DNA of 64,000 nt from DASQDN01 sp963825845. Lineage in GTDB: Bacteria; Acidobacteriota; Terriglobia; Bryobacterales; Bryobacteraceae. This document shows, one piece after another, positions 10,417 through 20,560 of this stretch. The translations under genes were made by a program, and so were the position numbers. The DNA lies in the NCBI GenBank assembly GCA_963825845.1, contig CAWGVL010000036.1, positions 1-64,000 on the forward strand. Reading direction: 5' to 3'. Position 1 is the first letter of the stretch. The number at the start of each line of letters is the position of its first letter. The notes below the pieces were generated by a model. It made no database searches and was not told the origin of the DNA. It was given only the letters and a program-made list of their open reading frames with translations.

Positions 10417-11853
10417 TCAGCGCCGCTCGCGACGGAGGTTGTAGGCTTTGGTATAACAGCGCGAGGGCACTCCAGGTGGAAGAGTACAACGACGGGATAG
10501 GCCAAAGCCTTCGGAAAGAAACTGAAGAGGATGGCGAGCGCAAGAAGCAAACGACCACCCGTCAGCATGATCCGCGGCTTCCACCGCATCGATAACCCGG
10601 CGGATTGTGAACGCCGCTCCGACGTGTTCCGATGCGTATCGCGCTGCCGCCGCCGACTCACACTTCCGCCGGCTGTTGCCGTGGCGCGCCGCGACCGCGG
10701 CGCGCCAGGAGCCCGAACCTTGTGTTTTTTATCCAGTACGATTTCGGTCGCGTTCTTCAGATCCTCCAGGTACATTGCCTCCATCTCCGCGGCGAACGAT
10801 TCGTCTTCGATGATTGCGTCCAGTTCGAAATTCCCAAGCCAGCTAGCGACATTGAGATTCGAGGATCCAACGCGGGCCCAGCGTCCTCAGCCACCGCGGT
10901 CTTCGCGTGCAGCATGGGCCGTTCCACTCGAGCACGCGAACGCCGCTTCGAGCAGAGGTCGGTACCCCGCCCTCGATAGAGGTCTCAGAAGCGGGATATC
11001 CGTTCCGTTGGGTAGAAGAAGACGAACGTCAACGCCGTCGGCGGCTGCCTGCTCTCAGAGCCTGAACATAGGTCGTGGTCCCAGCGAAGCATGCATCGGG
11101 TCAGCCACAACGTTCTTCGCGCGAGAGCCGCGTTCAATTGATCCACACGCAGTAGGTTGGCCTGTCGCTGGTTCGGTCGCCACGACACGCAGGCTGACAT
11201 CACCGCGCGTGTGAGATCGTCGCCACGAAGCATCTCTCGATCCGGAATCGGATTCCGATCGTTGCCCAGACGTTCGCGAAGCGCCTGCTCGATGTCGGCT
11301 ACCGCATGCCCCCGTATCTTCTATGCCGGTATCACGCCATGGCTCTATCTTCTTTTCGGTCTCCTACCCACATCCGTCCCACGCACAGCCCGGTGATGAA
11401 ACCGACTTCTCCATCCACCGCGAGCATCTTGCGATGATCCCGCGAAAGCCAGCCTAGGGGGCTGTCGAGTTGGGGCGGATTGTAGCATCGTACCTCGATC
11501 CCGCCGGCACGCATACGATTCCAGAACCTGCGCGAAGCGTTTCCGAAGCCTCCCATCCAGTCGTAGATAAGGCGGACGCGCACGCCTTGTTGCGCCTTGG
11601 CTATCAGGGCGTCGGCGAACTTCAACCCGATGTTGTCTTCATGAATGATGTAACTCTCAAAATGGATGTGACGCTTTGCCGCTCCGATAGAATCGAGCCA
11701 TGCTGGATAGTTCTCGCCCGCGTTCCTTAGCAGTTGAACGTAGTTTCCTTTGATGAGCGGCGCTCCAGCTGCCCGGGAGAATGCCTGGTCCGCCAGCGGC
11801 CGCACGCTTCGGAGACTTGCACGTTCTTGACGGGGATCCAGCTTGGCGCCCAT
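10417..11853 (-). CDS. cls: Cardiolipin synthase-like phospholipase D protein (frameshifted)
   Basis: PLD-superfamily membrane enzyme. The N-terminal half is clean: GNYVQLLRNAGENYPAWLDSI, HIHFESYIIHEDNIGLKFADALI, VRLIYDWMGGFGN and the first HKD motif HRKMLAVDGEVGFITG. The second HKD motif, HAKTAVAD, sits near 10900 and is broken by one base; it is followed by VGSSNLNVASW and FELDAIIEDESFAAEMEAMYLEDL. A hydrophobic C-terminal segment (LLLALAILFSFFPKALAYPVVVLF) suggests membrane anchoring. Family members condense phosphatidylglycerol into cardiolipin, but related acidobacterial proteins are uncharacterised. Several indels between 10450 and 11350; the exact C-terminus is uncertain. Confidence 0.8.
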
Positions 11854-11975
11854 GGATGGTCTCTCTATTCGATCATGACACCGCCCTCCTCGAACAGAAA
11901 CTTTTTTAGCGGTTTGGCATCCCACGTCGCAGCAGGACTCCGCGGTCGCGGGAACATAACCCCAAGTGAGGTTAC

Positions 11976-12410
11976 ATGAAGGCTCCGATTCAGCAGCCGT
12001 TATCCGTCACCATGGCTTTCGTAGTGTTTACGATTTTCTCCATGCCGCAAGCTTCGGCTCAGGAGCACATCGTTCCCCTGAAGGAGCTGCAGGGACAAGT
12101 AAAAAGCGCCGCCAAGGATCGCGCGAAGAATTTGGAAGATATCCAGCGCGTATTATCGTATCCTGCAGCAGCGGCCGCCCTTAAGAAGTCGAACGTCAGC
12201 GAGGAGCAGATGCGCGTAGCCGTGGCCACGTTGAGCGATGACGAGCTGGCGCGTTTGTCTGACCGGGCGCGCGCCTCGGAGAAGGACGTGGAAGGCGGCC
12301 TCATTGTGGGCATTCTCGCGCTGATCGGCCTTATTGTCGTGATTATCGTCGTGGTCAGCATCGTTGCGGAAGCCGATGCTCCGGGGCCGGAGCTTTCAAC
12401 GTCTGCGTGA
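11976..12410 (+). CDS. PA2779 family protein
   Basis: 144 residues, intact. A signal peptide or first membrane segment (LSVTMAFVVFTIFSMPQASAQ) is followed by an alpha-helical charged region (LQGQVKSAAKDRAKNLEDIQRVLS, SEEQMRVAVATLSDDELARLSDRA) and a C-terminal membrane segment (GGLIVGILALIGLIVVIIVVVSIV). This layout is that of the PA2779 family, which in Pseudomonas aeruginosa lies beside the C39-peptidase-like PA2778. Here the C39 gene is on the opposite strand and a TPR/barrel gene separates the two; the 3' ends overlap by 15 bases. Its molecular role is unknown. Confidence 0.78.
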   Translation: MKAPIQQPLSVTMAFVVFTIFSMPQASAQEHIVPLKELQGQVKSAAKDRAKNLEDIQRVLSYPAAAAALKKSNVSEEQMRVAVATLSDDELARLSDRARASEKDVEGGLIVGILALIGLIVVIIVVVSIVAEADAPGPELSTSA

Positions 12411-13959
12411 CACTGCGGTATACACAACGTTGTTTCCATCGCGCAAGTCACGTCCGTAAACGACTGAGAACTGGAATCCTCCAAACGTTGAGATAGTGGC
12501 CTGTACACCGGTGTCGTACAACCACCCGTGCGAGCCAAGCCCGTACTGTCCGCCGACGTTCGCCACGTCGAAGAACGGTCCTGCGTCGACGCGAAGAAAC
12601 GGCATCCGCAGCAGCCGGCGGGAAGTATCTGACTGATTCATCACGAAGCGCGTGCCCATTGGCGCGTTTCCTTTCCTGCCGTGGCGCGTACCGACGTGGC
12701 CGCGCAGCCATAGATCGTTATCCCGTTCCATTGCCGTTGCGTAGAGTTCGTCAACGGGCAGATTGCCCGTTAGTGCTCCCGCACGCAGACGAGCCCGTAC
12801 AGAATACACATCATCACGCTGCGAGGAAGCCACCGCAGACCGGCGTCGAACTCAGCCCCGACCAAACGCGAGGATGCACGAGAGAATATTCCGGCCGGTG
12901 CGCAGCGTAATTGACGAATCGACTAGAACTCGCCGTTCAGGATACCGCCAGCGGGGCAAAGTAAAGCGATTGCGCACTTCCCAGACCGTGGCGTTCGCGA
13001 GCCAGTCCTGAGAAGCGCCCTTGCGGAAGGTATGGCGGGACAAGATAGACGCCAGGCGTCCACAAACTTCCCCGCCCGAGTTCAAATTCGATCTCACCTC
13101 CAAGCGCTGCGCTCCTTACATCCTCCCCATCAAGTACGAATCCATTCCGGTCGACGTTCCACACCTCATCGCGAAGATCCGTCCACACCGAGTAGCTGCC
13201 GTGGATCAGCGGGGCACGGTACTTCACGGCAACGCGACGTTTGTCGGCATCCCAGCGCCACAGTGAGGTAAGAATGATAGCTCGCTGTTTGATATTGAGC
13301 CAATCAAGGTTGATCGCCTGGTATGGAATGCTTCGAAGAAGCGGTAAGAATCGACCGGCGGCTCCGGCGAGAGGCTGCGACACGTTCGGAGCGCGTACCG
13401 TGAGAGTATATTTGTTGTCCGAAGCGGGCGTGAGTTCACATCGTGGATCGGAGAAGATATACAGGCGATCGAGATTCCGTTCGGTCTGTGCGAGGCGCGC
13501 ACGCGTCAATAATTGGCCCGCCGAAGCAGCGGGTAGGCGCTCACGCAATTCTGGCTGGAGCGGTGGCTCCGGCGCGAAGATAACTCGGCTGAGTATCGGC
13601 CGGCGTATACGGTTCCAGTACTTCAGGGCAGCGTGCAGATTCCCGTCGAGCAGATAGAGACTGCCGAGGAACTCGTTCGCATACGCTCCGGAAGGATCGA
13701 GCCGGAGACCTTGACGCAAATACTGCTTTGCACTCGCGGATTCCTTTTTGCGCCAAGCGACACCGGCGAGTTCGATGGGAAAACGCGCGTCCCGATCGTA
13801 TACTGATTTGCCTTCGATGAGTAACTGTTCCGCGTCTTCGAGTTGACCCGATGTCGCAAGCGAAATCGCACGCTTTAGTAACTCATCGGCCAATTCATTC
13901 GGCGCTGCCGCGCCCACATGGTGGCACGCGAGCACCAGCAGCAGGATGGCGGCTCTCAC
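12396..13959 (-). CDS. TPR protein with C-terminal outer-membrane beta-barrel-like part (one or two frameshifts)
   Basis: The GTG at 13959 overlaps the C39 peptidase stop (GTGA); an ATG at 14010 also exists. A signal peptide (AAILLLVLACHHVGAAA) precedes tetratricopeptide-like helices (ELLKRAISLATSGQLEDAEQLLIEG, SAKQYLRQGLRLDPSGAYANEFLGSLYLLDGNLHAALKYWNRI). The remaining two thirds consist of alternating strands and end, after frame breaks near 12950 and 12840, in LRVDAGPFFDVANVGGQYGLGSHGWLYDTGVQ and FSVVYGRDLRDGNNVVYTAV, as in Omp85/surface-antigen C-termini. Joined length about 520 residues. It is probably an envelope partner of the C39 protein; function unknown. Confidence 0.68.
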
Positions 13960-14504
13960 TCCGAGGGACGCGGGACAGCGAGCAGCGCCCAGTGTCCGGT
14001 CACTTCCCATGAGCTTTCGAAGCGATCCAAAGGCTCTCGAACGAGTTTGCCCCGCGCCGAATCGTGCATCCAGACAGATTCCTCATCAATGGCCACGACT
14101 ACAGCATAATGAAGCGGCGCTTTCGGACCTGATAAACCCAGACATACGATGACGGGCCGTCCTTTTTCGAAATGGTTTCGCAGATCCTTCGTTTCGCCAT
14201 CGAAGACATAGGCTGAGAAGCCGCGTTTGGTGAGGTAATCCTTTAAAGCAGCGCCGCGGATGCCCCGCCTCGACGCGGGCAGCAACTCGTCGATGCGCTC
14301 CGTTTCGTCGGCCGCGAATCTCAGATCGGGATTGTGCCGCGCCCAATATTGAACGACCATCGCGACGGCCGCCGCTCCGCAGCCGGACTTAATCTGTTTG
14401 ACATACGGTACGTCGAGCCAGACTACCTTTTCAGCAGCACATATCGTGCATGTCAATAGGACGAGAAGTCTCGCAGGAGTCAGATCGCCCTCCCCTGAAA
14501 TCAT
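13956..14504 (-). CDS. C39-like peptidase, PA2778 type
   Basis: 182 residues with an N-terminal export signal (ARLLVLLTCTICAAEK). The catalytic layout of C39-like papain-fold peptidases is visible: Cys42 in IKSGCGAAAVAMVVQYW, His132 in APLHYAVVVAID and Asp148 in VWMHDSARG. Homologues such as PA2778 are exported and act outside the cytoplasm, with unknown substrates; classic C39 domains cleave double-glycine leaders, but no ABC exporter is fused or adjacent here. It is the first gene of a probable operon with the TPR/barrel gene. Confidence 0.85.
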   Translation of the reverse strand: MISGEGDLTPARLLVLLTCTICAAEKVVWLDVPYVKQIKSGCGAAAVAMVVQYWARHNPDLRFAADETERIDELLPASRRGIRGAALKDYLTKRGFSAYVFDGETKDLRNHFEKGRPVIVCLGLSGPKAPLHYAVVVAIDEESVWMHDSARGKLVREPLDRFESSWEVTGHWALLAVPRPSE

Positions 14505-14561
14505 GATAGTAGGGCTTCAGTTGCGGTTTGATCCGTTCTTTCGCGCGGCTGAGCGGGATCA

Positions 14562-15392
14562 CTATTTCGTCCGTCGGAAGACCTGCGCCAATTTCTCCGC
14601 AGGATTTCCGAAATTGATGGTCAGACCGACGACGAGTTGATGATCCAATATTCCGCCGGTAACGTTCAAGTGCTGGCCACTGACTTCGACCGCCGCCGCC
14701 GGCGTGAACTGAAATTCAATGCCTTCGAAAAAGGACCATGCTCCCGAGTACCCGGTCGCTCGCTCGAATTGCCCGTCTACATGAACGGTCGTTCTCGACC
14801 CGAACACGTGTCCATACCCGGAGCCGAAGTCCCATGTACCTGCGGGATTCAAGTCTGTTGGATCAGCGGTGCCCGTCCACGTGATCGTCGCACCGCCTGA
14901 ATTGCGGCCGCGATCGTAGCGGTGATCGCCGTCAGACCCGCGCGAAATCCAGGTTGATCTCGAAAGCCGAACGTCACGACCGGAGCAATCGCGACATTCC
15001 AGTGCTCCCTATCCGCGAGTAGTGTAGTGGCTGCAACCGCCAGATGATCACTGGAATGGGTCACGCGTTTGCCATCTATTAGCGCGCTTGAAAAGGTGTC
15101 AAAGTTCACGCTGTATTCCGTGCGACCCCACAACAGGTTCGAACCTTCAGGCGTGTATTTCAGCGTCGTCGGCATCGTCAGCGATTTCGGATTCGGCCAA
15201 GGACACGTTCCACTCGGCCTCGACCGTACCCGGATCTGTAATCAATGACGTGACGTGCAACCGTCTTCTCAAAGAAATTCGTGAAGAGCGCACGTGTGAG
15301 GGCCGACGGCTAAGCAGTCGAGCTTCCAACGCTGACGTCTCCATCTGGGCCAGCAAGACTACGCCGAGCAACTGGCGGAGTCGCAAGTTCAA
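14562..15392 (-). CDS. Outer-membrane beta-barrel-like protein (frameshifted)
   Basis: Three frame segments read as one exported protein. The first has a hydrophobic start (LRQLLGVVLLAQ) and VTSLITDPGTVEAEWNVSLAE. The second is LKYTPEGSNLLWGRTEYSVNFDTFSSAL and HWNVAIAPVVTFGFRDQPGFRAGLTAITA. The third is LNPAGTWDFGSGYGHVFGSRTTVHVDGQFE, ending in a barrel-like VVGLTINFGN. Alternating hydrophobic and polar residues suggest a beta barrel, and similar proteins are common in Acidobacteria. The start may be the TTG overlapping the permease stop. Frame breaks near 15180 and 14890. Function unknown. Confidence 0.6.
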
Positions 15393-16675
15393 TATGCCCG
15401 AGCCCGCTGAAGCGAACCCGGAACGGCGTCCGATACGGGCTTCGGCTCCAGCCCCATTTTCGCCAGCAGCGCATACACCACAAATCCCGTGATGTAGCTA
15501 TATACGACGGCCGGCTGCGCCATCTCCTTGACTTCCGGAGAGACCGGAAGGAATGGCAGAATGCCAACGAGGAATCCAATCGCCCAAGCTCCATACCCGG
15601 CGATGCTGATTCCTTCGCGCGGACCGGCCCACCTCTTGCCTGACAAGAGATAATCGGCCGTCATCGCGCCGCAAATCGGACCGAAGGAAGCTCCGACAAT
15701 GGTGAAGAAGCCAATCAGATTCTCAGCGACGCCCGATACAGCAAGCACAATCGCAACCGTAACTGCGACCATCATCGACGACATGCGCTTCACACCCGGG
15801 ATCATCGTCGAGAAGCTATTGCCGGCGATAAGGGCACAGAAGCACGCCGACGGAATCGAGGCGATTGCAAACAGAAAGAACATCGATGTCGCGAGCAACC
15901 CGCCGAGAGAAGCAATCACCGCGTCGTAACTAAAAGAGGTGATGTTCGGATTCAGGGCTCGCGCTCCGGCCACCGACAAAATCGGAAGACCGCCGGCATA
16001 GAGAATTGCGAGAGCGATACCGAAGAACCCGCCCTTGCGGACATCTCCTTCATCGCGGCTATTCATGCCGAAGTCTGCTCCGGCGGCGCCCGCCGTAGCG
16101 AAGAAACCGATCACTGCCTGTACCAGCAGTTTGAATGCTCCTGACGAATCTTCGGGCGCAGTCAGAGTGCGCTGGTCCACACCGCCCATCGTCTTCAGGA
16201 AAACGACCAGAACCATCAGGAACGAGATGCCGTTCAGATACAGGGATACTCGAGCCACATACTGGATCCCCTTCGCGCCGATGTACGCCATCGTGTAGCC
16301 CCAAATCACCGCGATGATCGTGAATAGCGGGCTTCCCACCGCGGCATCGCTGCCGATACCGCTCAAGATAAACTTGGTCGCGAAGAACGTACCCACCGCA
16401 AACCAGCCGACCTGCAAAAGGCCCATCAAGAGCCCGGGCATCAGGTATCCACCGGCTGTTCCGAACGTCGAACTCCCCACGACATACAAAGGGAAGCCGG
16501 TCTTCATGCCCAGCATTGCCGGAGCATAGTAGTACAGCAGATAACTCAACACGCCCGCCACGGCCAGAGCGGCCATGCAGACCGCCAGGCTCGCACGGTC
16601 TATCGATCCGATGGCAAGAGCCTGGTAAAACGCGACCCAAAGGAAGATGCCGGCGTAGGTCGGCGCGGTGTTCAT
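15389..16675 (-). CDS. NCS1-family cytosine/purine-type permease
   Basis: 428 residues with about 12 hydrophobic segments and the NCS1 signature near the start (NTAPTYAGIFLWVAFYQALAIG). Later landmarks are GFFATAGAAGADFGMNSRD and GASFGPICGAMTADYLLSGKR. NCS1 carriers import nucleobases, hydroxymethylpyrimidine or allantoin-type compounds with protons or sodium. Substrate cannot be decided: no riboswitch or catabolic gene is adjacent. The open frame starts unusually close to the first membrane segment; an upstream stretch in another frame (MLPDYIAKAI from 16737) may be the real N-terminus if one base is wrong near 16700. Confidence 0.82.
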   Translation of the reverse strand: MNTAPTYAGIFLWVAFYQALAIGSIDRASLAVCMAALAVAGVLSYLLYYYAPAMLGMKTGFPLYVVGSSTFGTAGGYLMPGLLMGLLQVGWFAVGTFFATKFILSGIGSDAAVGSPLFTIIAVIWGYTMAYIGAKGIQYVARVSLYLNGISFLMVLVVFLKTMGGVDQRTLTAPEDSSGAFKLLVQAVIGFFATAGAAGADFGMNSRDEGDVRKGGFFGIALAILYAGGLPILSVAGARALNPNITSFSYDAVIASLGGLLATSMFFLFAIASIPSACFCALIAGNSFSTMIPGVKRMSSMMVAVTVAIVLAVSGVAENLIGFFTIVGASFGPICGAMTADYLLSGKRWAGPREGISIAGYGAWAIGFLVGILPFLPVSPEVKEMAQPAVVYSYITGFVVYALLAKMGLEPKPVSDAVPGSLQRARAY

Positions 16676-16778
16676 GAACCATGGCGCGCGGTTCGTAGAC
16701 GGATTCGAATCGCTTTAGCGATGTAGTCAGGCAGCATTGATCGCGATGCTATCACTACCCCGAAAAGAAATCTACATC

Positions 16779-17125
16779 TCAGCCCAATCCGGCCCGGATC
16801 TTCCTCGGAAGTTTCGTGAAAACAAGATCGTACGACACGCGTAGCAGGTAACTTTCGTCTCGGTCCTGGGGAGCGCATCGTCGCACTCGAACGCCACCCA
16901 ATTCGCACGCGCCAGGTAAGGAGCTGGAACGATTCCCGGACGCTCAACTAATTCGGCATACTTATCCGGAGTGCACTTGAATGAAAAAGCGTGCTCGCCC
17001 GGTTCCAAAGAAGCGACGGCAAACATCTTTCCTCCAACCTTGAACACCAGATTCGAAACCCACTGGACATTCTCGGTGGCGTGGGGAAAGGAGAGGCAAT
17101 GCTTGCGCACCCAATCGATGTTCAA
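16779..17125 (-). CDS. MmcQ/YjbR family protein (one frameshift)
   Basis: About 115 residues: NIDWVRKHCLSFPHATENVQWVSNLVFKVGGKMFAVASLEP, then FSFKCTPDKYAELVERPGIVPAPYLARANWVAF. After one base change near 16862 it continues LLRVSYDLVFTKLPRKIRAGLG. This is the CyaY-like double-wing fold of the MmcQ/YjbR (DUF419) family, whose role is unclear; DNA binding has been proposed. The start is a TTG at 17125 ten bases after the SDR stop, with GAGGTGAGGA just ahead of it, so the two genes are probably co-transcribed. Confidence 0.82.
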
Positions 17126-17134
17126 TCCTCACCT

Positions 17135-18032
17135 CATTCGGCTGCGGTTCCGGCATGCGGAAGCAAAGTCAGCAACTCTGTCACATTGAACTCCTGCGCG
17201 GTTCCTTGCCTCACCATCTCCGCTCCTTCGTTGTATTGGGCCAGAAACTCGAGGTCGCGGCAACCACGGTACGAAACGGGCGCTGACCGGCCGGCGTTTC
17301 AATTAACCCTAGAATCGCCTCCGCAACATCGGAGGCGGGCCTGGCGTCAGGAGCGCTCAGGACCTCCTGAAAGTGCTCGTGAATGCGATAGCTAAAATTC
17401 TGCGTTCCGTACTCACCGGCGCAGGTTTCATCGGCGGCGGAGAACGGCTTTTGGAAGATTGGAGTCATGAAAGCACCAGGCTCCACGACCACTGAGTCGA
17501 TTCCAAACGGAGCCAATTCGAAGCGGTACGAATCTGCGATCGACTCGAGCGCGAATTTACTCGAGCAGTACAGGCTCATGTACGGCAGAGTCGACCTACC
17601 CGCCACGGAACTGATATGGATGAGCAGCCCACTGCTCCGCTGACGCATTTGAGGAAGCACGGCACGGTTCACGCGAACAGCCCCGAACACGTTGGTTTCA
17701 TATAACTGCCGGAACTGCTCGACCGTGTACGCCTCGGTCACACCGAGGTTTCCAAAGCCGGCGTTGTTAATCACTACATCCACACGTCCAGCTCGTTCGA
17801 GAATCTCAGCAACTCCGCGATCCACAGATCCGTCGTCTGCTACGTCCAATTCCACTACGTCCAACCCAATGCGCTCGCTCTGGGCGATCGCCTCCAACTC
17901 GGCGCGAGCGGTGGCGTTCCGACCGGCAACGTCACGCATTGTCGCGAAAACCTGGAAGCCTCGCCGGGCCACTCGCTCCGCTGTAACGCGCCCGAAACCC
18001 GTGCTGGCGCCGGTAATAAGCACGACGTCCAT
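17135..18032 (-). CDS. Short-chain dehydrogenase/reductase (one frameshift)
   Basis: Classical SDR with the cofactor motif TGASTGFG at residues 7-14, NNAG in DVVINNAGFGN, and the catalytic Ser plus YCSSK (Tyr-x-x-x-Lys) in ISSVAGRSTLPYMSLYCSSK. A basic residue after strand 2 suggests NADP(H). Near 17240 a frame break occurs; the other frame continues naturally as AQYNEGAEMVRQGTAQEFNVTELL to a stop at 17135, giving about 298 residues. It is divergent from serB and upstream of the MmcQ-like gene. The substrate is unknown. Confidence 0.85.
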
Positions 18033-18086
18033 TAAGGATGATCCTCCTTCGAGGCCACCAGTATAGCCCCCTTACACTTGTGAAAG

Positions 18087-19316
18087 ATGCACAGATCTTC
18101 AGAGTCTCGCGTAATCCTTATTAACATTACAGGCCACGACAAGACGGGGGTAACTCACTCACTGACGCGCGTACTCGCCGAGTTCAATGCTCGGATCCTC
18201 GATATCGGCCAAGCCGTCATCCACGACGCTCTTACTCTGGGCATTCTGGTGGAGTTGACGGATGAGATGCGCTCGTGTCCCGTGATGACCGAGTTACTGC
18301 TCCAGGCGCACGAAGTCGGCGTGCAGGTCCGGTTCACTGCGATCTCTTCGGAGGAATATCAGGCGTGGGTGGAATCACAAAGCAAACGCCGGTTCCTTGT
18401 CGCATTGCTGGGTCGGGACATCTCGGGCGCACACTTGGCGGCCGTCAGCGGCATTGTCGCAGGCGCGGGTCTGAACATTGACCGCATCGACCGGCTATCC
18501 GAACGTATACCTCTCGAGCAATCGGATCGCCCGAGCCGCATGTGCATTGAACTTGCCGCGTCAGGTGAACCTCGCAACGAGGATGGAATGCGTGCTGCCC
18601 TCGCTCACCTCACGGAAGAACACGACATCGACATCGCCTTCCAGCACGACACGGTTTACCGTCGCAATCGGCGGCTGGTGTGCTTCGACATGGACTCTAC
18701 CCTGATTGAGACCGAAGTAATCGATGAACTCGCGAAATTGGCCGGTGTCGGCGAAAAAGTTCAGAAGATCACTGAGGCGGCGATGCGGGGCGAACTTGAC
18801 TTCCAGGGTAGTTTTCGCAAGCGAGTGTCGTTGCTGAAAGGACTTCCTGAATCGGCCCTGAATAAAGTGCGCGATAACGTGCCTTTGACGGAAGGAGCCG
18901 AACGCCTCATCGGCACGCTCAAGAAACTGGGCTACAAGACCGCGATTCTGTCAGGCGGTTTCACATTCGTGGGCAAGGAACTACAGCGGCGGCTAGGCAT
19001 CGATTATCTTCACGCCAACGAATTGGACATTCGCGGCGGGGTTGCGACCGGCGAGGTTGTTACCGAGATCGTAGACGGAACAAAGAAGGCCGAATATTTG
19101 CGGCAGATCGCCGAAGCGGAGAACCTCATGTTGGAGCAAGTGATCGCGGTTGGCGATGGGGCCAACGATCTTCCGATGCTGAGCATCGCCGGATTAGGTA
19201 TTGCGTTCCGAGCTAAGCCGCTAGTCCGCAAAAGCGCTCGACAGTCGATATCTACGCTCGGCTTGGATGGCATTTTGTTTCTGCTCGGCGTCCGCGATCG
19301 CGAACTCCTGGTGTGA
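18087..19316 (+). CDS. serB: Phosphoserine phosphatase with N-terminal ACT domains
   Basis: Last step of serine biosynthesis, hydrolysing O-phosphoserine in the cytoplasm. The first 190 residues form two ACT-like modules (SRVILINITGHDKTGVTHSLTRVLAEF and FLVALLGRDISGAHLAAVSGIVAGAGLNI), likely sensing serine. The HAD core has the nucleophile motif VCFDMDSTLIETEVID, AILSGGFTFVG and VGDGANDLPML. 409 residues, intact, matching the long SerB type of actinobacteria and acidobacteria. It stands alone, divergent from the SDR gene. Confidence 0.93.
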   Translation: MHRSSESRVILINITGHDKTGVTHSLTRVLAEFNARILDIGQAVIHDALTLGILVELTDEMRSCPVMTELLLQAHEVGVQVRFTAISSEEYQAWVESQSKRRFLVALLGRDISGAHLAAVSGIVAGAGLNIDRIDRLSERIPLEQSDRPSRMCIELAASGEPRNEDGMRAALAHLTEEHDIDIAFQHDTVYRRNRRLVCFDMDSTLIETEVIDELAKLAGVGEKVQKITEAAMRGELDFQGSFRKRVSLLKGLPESALNKVRDNVPLTEGAERLIGTLKKLGYKTAILSGGFTFVGKELQRRLGIDYLHANELDIRGGVATGEVVTEIVDGTKKAEYLRQIAEAENLMLEQVIAVGDGANDLPMLSIAGLGIAFRAKPLVRKSARQSISTLGLDGILFLLGVRDRELLV

Positions 19317-19338
19317 GTCATATAATTTTTATTGGATG

Positions 19339-19971
19339 TTAGCGTCCGCGGGCCAGTTCCCCTGCGCCGTAGAACTCTGACATTTCACTCACCTTGCGAT
19401 AGTCATCGGGAATCGCAAACACCGTATCGTCCGGTTCCTTTGTATCTACGGAGATCGCGGTTTGCCGATAAGTGACCCTTTCGCCATTATTGGTGAGCCT
19501 GAGCAGCGGGACGAAGTTGAGGTCCGGCGCCAAGTATGTCTCGTACACTGTTTTAGGCCTATTAAGAGGTACCGATGTAGCTTTCTGCACGCGGTATCCG
19601 AGAATCTCATCGGTTCCGAGCGGGCTGCATTTTTCCGCAGGGATCGTAGCCGATTCGCAACTCGTAGCAACGCGCAAAAGTCGCTGTGCGCGAACCGACA
19701 GCGGAAACTCAATGTACAGCTTCGTGAGATGGTCTATTGCAAATGAACGTTTCGGCTGACCCTCTACGACAACCTCCATTTGAGGAGGCGCAGTGTCGCC
19801 GGGAGATGGCATGGTGTGCGCCATTGATCCATCGGATCGGTAGTAGTGCGTCTCCCTCCAGGTCCTCTGAATTCCGTCGGTTACCTCATAAGTGATGATG
19901 ACGGGAACACGTCTCACGGGGGATTGCGACCAGACGAGTAAAGCGAACACGAGTCCAAGAACAACGTACAT
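19339..19971 (-). CDS. Secreted hypothetical protein
   Basis: 210 residues with a signal peptide or N-terminal anchor (VVLGLVFALLVWSQS). The body is predicted mostly beta: VIITYEVTDGIQRTWRETHYYRSDGSMAH, a single Cys pair (SCESATIPAEKCSP), and a lipoprotein-localisation-like pattern VYETYLAPDLNFVPLLRLTNNG near the end. No catalytic motif is visible. Intact frame. Convergent with serB. Confidence 0.6.
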   Translation of the reverse strand: MYVVLGLVFALLVWSQSPVRRVPVIITYEVTDGIQRTWRETHYYRSDGSMAHTMPSPGDTAPPQMEVVVEGQPKRSFAIDHLTKLYIEFPLSVRAQRLLRVATSCESATIPAEKCSPLGTDEILGYRVQKATSVPLNRPKTVYETYLAPDLNFVPLLRLTNNGERVTYRQTAISVDTKEPDDTVFAIPDDYRKVSEMSEFYGAGELARGR

Positions 19972-20122
19972 ACCTGAGGCCCATATGTTATCCGTGTCGG
20001 CGCCGCTCGACTTAGCCGCTAAAATCTTGCGTTGTTCTGACGCTTAGATTGGGCTATCCTCCTGACTCGTTGACGACGGATTGTTTCAGGGGAAATACCC
20101 TGACAATCTGGGAGAAACTCCG

Positions 20123-20560
20123 ATGACGAACACCAGTCGGCGGAACGCCATGCAAATCGCCGGCATCGGCAGTATGCTCGCTCAGCGCCGGCTCCACTCA
20201 GCACGAATCCATCAGCGGACCGCTTTCTAATGCGACGGTCAGCTTTGGCCAATCCCCCAACTGACAGATTCCTCCCTTTTACGCCCGCTATCGGGGGTCA
20301 CCACATCACGCCCCAAGAGGTCACGATCAAAGCAGGAGGAAGCGTAAACTTCATCATTTCGGGATTTCATCTCGTCCTCGTTTACGGCGACGGCACGCAA
20401 GCGGCAGACATCAACGTGAATAACACCATACCGGGACCACCGGCGCCGCTGATTAACGATGCCGTCAATCGCATCTTTAGAGGATCGGACCCGAGAACGC
20501 AACCGCTGGATCGCCTAGAAGTCGTGCACTTCCATACTCGGGGAATATACGGGTATGACG
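20123..20560 (+). CDS. Tat-exported cupredoxin-like protein (frameshifted, C-terminus unclear)
   Basis: The ATG at 20123 begins MTNTSRRNAMQIAGIGSMLA, a twin-arginine-like signal, then breaks frame near 20190. The following frame reads FTPAIGGHHITPQEVTIKAGGSVNFIISGFHLVLVYGDG, close to the strand pattern and hydrophobic core of plastocyanin-like domains, and ends with LDRLEVVHFHTRGIY. The usual copper-ligand block near the C-terminus is not intact. The product merges without a clean stop into the next coding segment at about 20560. Confidence 0.5.

Noticed and set aside
8600..11900. Non-coding or decayed region
   Set aside because: Short frames look meaningless singly, but joined they give a methyltransferase, a YgiD-type dioxygenase and a cardiolipin synthase with conserved motifs in order.
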